DNA from: Nostoc sp. CHAB 5824
GTDB taxonomy: Bacteria; Cyanobacteriota; Cyanobacteriia; Cyanobacteriales; Nostocaceae
Length of the DNA: 64,000 nucleotides
NCBI RefSeq assembly: GCF_020829665.1
Contig: NZ_JAIVFT010000006.1
Location: forward strand, 186,001 to 250,000
Direction: 5' to 3'
Part shown: piece after piece, positions 62,913 through 64,000 of the stretch
How the letters are laid out: every line of letters starts with the position of its first letter
Position numbering within the stretch: position 1 is the first letter of the stretch
Translations under genes and position numbers: made by a program
The notes under the pieces: model-generated
Databases searched by the model: none
Seen by the model: only the letters and a program-made list of their open reading frames with translations
What the model was told of the DNA's origin: nothing

Positions 62913-63584
62913 ATGAGTTGGCTAATTAGTACATTAATTATTGGAATCTCTGTCGCTTTTGCAACCACGTTTGATGACAATTTATACTTAACAGCTTTCT
63001 TCGGAAAAGTTAATCGTAGCTTTCGTCCTAAGCATATTATTATCGGTGAATTTCTTGGATTTACGACGTTAGTATGTGCTAGTCTCCCTGGCTTCTTTGG
63101 TGGTCTGATTATTCCAAGCACCTGGATTGGTTTGCTAGGTTTGCTTCCCATCGCTATTGGTATCAGTAATTTCATGAGTCGAGAAGAAGAAGGAGAAACA
63201 GTGCAAGCTGTGTCAGTTGACTTAACTCCTAGTAAATCTGGACGCAAGAAAAAATCACTATTAGCAACCATACGCGATCCTCAAACTTACCGGGTTTCCG
63301 CAGTAACCATTGCCAATGGAGGAAACAACATCGGAATCTATGTACCGTTGTTTGCCAGTAGCAATCTTCCAAGTTTGAGTGTAATTCTGTGTGTTTGCTA
63401 TTTCAGTGTTGGGGTATGGTGCTTCCTCTCTTACAACCTGACTCGTAATCCTTTGATGGTTCCTGTTTTAACTCGCTACGGTCGGAAAATCTTCCCGTTT
63501 GTCTTAATTTACTTAGGACTCTCTATCTTAATTAAAAGTGAAACATATCGACTTTTACCAAGTCTAGCAATGCTTTCTCATTAG
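62913..63584 (+). CDS. CadD family cadmium-resistance-type transporter
   Basis: The 223-residue protein has the CadD layout: five or so membrane helices, starting MSWLISTLIIGISVAFATTF with the family feature TTFDDNLYLTAFF (charged D-D in the first helix region), HIIIGEFLGFTTLVCASLPG, LLGLLPIAIGISNFM, and a second half with TIANGGNNIGIYVPLFASS, where the N-G-G-N-N-I-G-x-Y motif is typical. CadD proteins are linked to cadmium tolerance in Gram-positive bacteria; in cyanobacteria the cation is unknown. Start ATG at 62913. No regulator of the ArsR/MerR type is adjacent. Confidence 0.87.
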   Translation: MSWLISTLIIGISVAFATTFDDNLYLTAFFGKVNRSFRPKHIIIGEFLGFTTLVCASLPGFFGGLIIPSTWIGLLGLLPIAIGISNFMSREEEGETVQAVSVDLTPSKSGRKKKSLLATIRDPQTYRVSAVTIANGGNNIGIYVPLFASSNLPSLSVILCVCYFSVGVWCFLSYNLTRNPLMVPVLTRYGRKIFPFVLIYLGLSILIKSETYRLLPSLAMLSH

Positions 63585-63846
63585 GGATGAAGCGATGTCT
63601 ACGACGGGCTAATCGGCGTCGCAATTAGCTACTGAGAATTCTTGATGAGTGCTATATCCCTGATATAACCAAAAAATCAGCCCGTTTCCCATCCAAAAAG
63701 ATTTTTCAATCAATTGAATTTATCAATTTGAATCAAAATAATATTTGATGTTATCAATCAACTTATCTAAAGTGAGAATAAAGCACATTATTGATGGCTC
63801 CTATAAAAGCAAGCCTACCACTACGAATCATCATAGGAAGAAACTA
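63585..63846. other. Intergenic region with a dispersed repeat at its start
   Basis: gaagcgatgtctacgacggg then ctaatcggcgtcgc (63588-63622) is a dispersed repeat directly after the transporter stop codon. The remainder is AT-rich and presumably the promoter and leader of the gene at 63847 (AGGAAG precedes its ATG). Confidence 0.55.
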
Positions 63847-64000
63847 ATGAGTAAACCAAATCCAAAAAAATTAACTCAGTGGATCGTAACAGCAGTATTT
63901 CTGGTACTTATAGCAGGATTTTCTCTCCTCGATCAGCCCAGCGTTAAAGCTCAAACACTAACACCATCCATACCTACGAAATCTGAACTAGCTCCAGTAA
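63847..64000 (+). CDS. Exported protein, N-terminal part (runs off the window)
   Basis: The frame (51 codons to the end) starts MSKPNPKKLTQWIVTAVFLV, then LIAGFSLLDQPSVKAQTL: a signal peptide with basic N-region, hydrophobic core and a cleavage site after VKA. AGGAAG lies 7 bases before the ATG. After cleavage the visible part is Pro/Ser/Thr-rich. The mature domain is outside the window, so I cannot name it. Confidence 0.7.
   Translation, partial: MSKPNPKKLTQWIVTAVFLVLIAGFSLLDQPSVKAQTLTPSIPTKSELAPV

Noticed and set aside
1..64000. tRNA or rRNA genes
   Set aside because: I saw no cloverleaf with a TTCGAnC-type arm or rRNA signature on reading both strands, though a short tRNA could be missed without a covariance search.

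Overview
The window looks like chromosome from a heterocyst-forming cyanobacterium of the Nostoc/Anabaena group. The octamer GCGATCGC (HIP1) is very common, heptameric short tandem repeats of the 'atgacta / atgacaa' type sit between genes, and the gene set is typical: an fbp-tal-zwf-opcA cluster, a CoaR/CoaT cobalt efflux pair, DUF4912, CHAT-TPR and two-partner-secretion exoproteins, and a PEP-CTERM protein. All assignments come from reading motifs by eye; no database search was run.

Layout. 0-3.5 kb: a small membrane protein, a DUF2103 protein, clpS and an exported FAD oxidoreductase. 3.7-9.4 kb: a small defence-like island. It holds the wreck of a pPIWI_RE (prokaryotic Argonaute-related) helicase/nuclease pair on the minus strand and, divergently, a PLD-nuclease/SF2 helicase followed by a small protein and an ImmA/IrrE metalloprotease. 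9.4-17.7 kb: housekeeping and envelope genes (an lmo0937-type micro-protein, pentapeptide protein, purK followed by a probable 6S RNA, a catalytic/non-catalytic M16 protease pair, a peptidoglycan-binding protein, a holin-IV membrane protein). 17.9-26.6 kb: a cobalamin gene, a Uma2 nuclease, argS, a hypothetical protein, a hicAB pair with a nonsense hicA, murD and glyS. 26.9-33.4 kb: a PEP-CTERM protein with a decayed tandem paralogue, a glycosyltransferase, an RND adaptor whose permease is reduced to a fragment, and an rpiB-like remnant ending in a 42-bp tandem repeat. 33.4-38.4 kb: coaT and coaR, separated by an inserted ATPase/Toprim-like pair, with a MerR-type operator in front of coaT. 38.5-50.6 kb: an ABM-fold protein, a substrate-binding/DUF4912 protein, a CHAT protease, a filamentous-haemagglutinin exoprotein and two tandem double-glycine-leader peptides. 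50.8-64 kb: a decayed ORF, Uma2, the oxidative pentose phosphate cluster fbp-tal-zwf-opcA, a BrnT/BrnA module, cobyrinate diamide synthase, a cNMP-binding protein, a CadD-type transporter and the start of an exported protein.

How genes work together. fbp, tal, zwf and opcA supply and gate the oxidative pentose phosphate pathway, which feeds reductant to heterocysts. coaR senses cobalt through a corrinoid-enzyme-like domain and controls coaT. The M16 pair should form one heterodimeric protease.

The most striking feature of the window is the spread of a few short interspersed repeats, often in frame inside conserved genes (DUF2103, purK, murD, the DUF4912 protein, the CHAT protease, cbiA), together with many genes caught in decay (pPIWI_RE helicase and nuclease, hicA, RND permease, rpiB-like, a PEP-CTERM copy, the Toprim-like C-terminus). 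The best candidates for undescribed biology are the tandem double-glycine peptides at 50.0-50.6 kb, the ATPase/Toprim-like pair lodged between coaT and coaR behind a MerR-type promoter, and the PLD-helicase/small protein/ImmA cassette.
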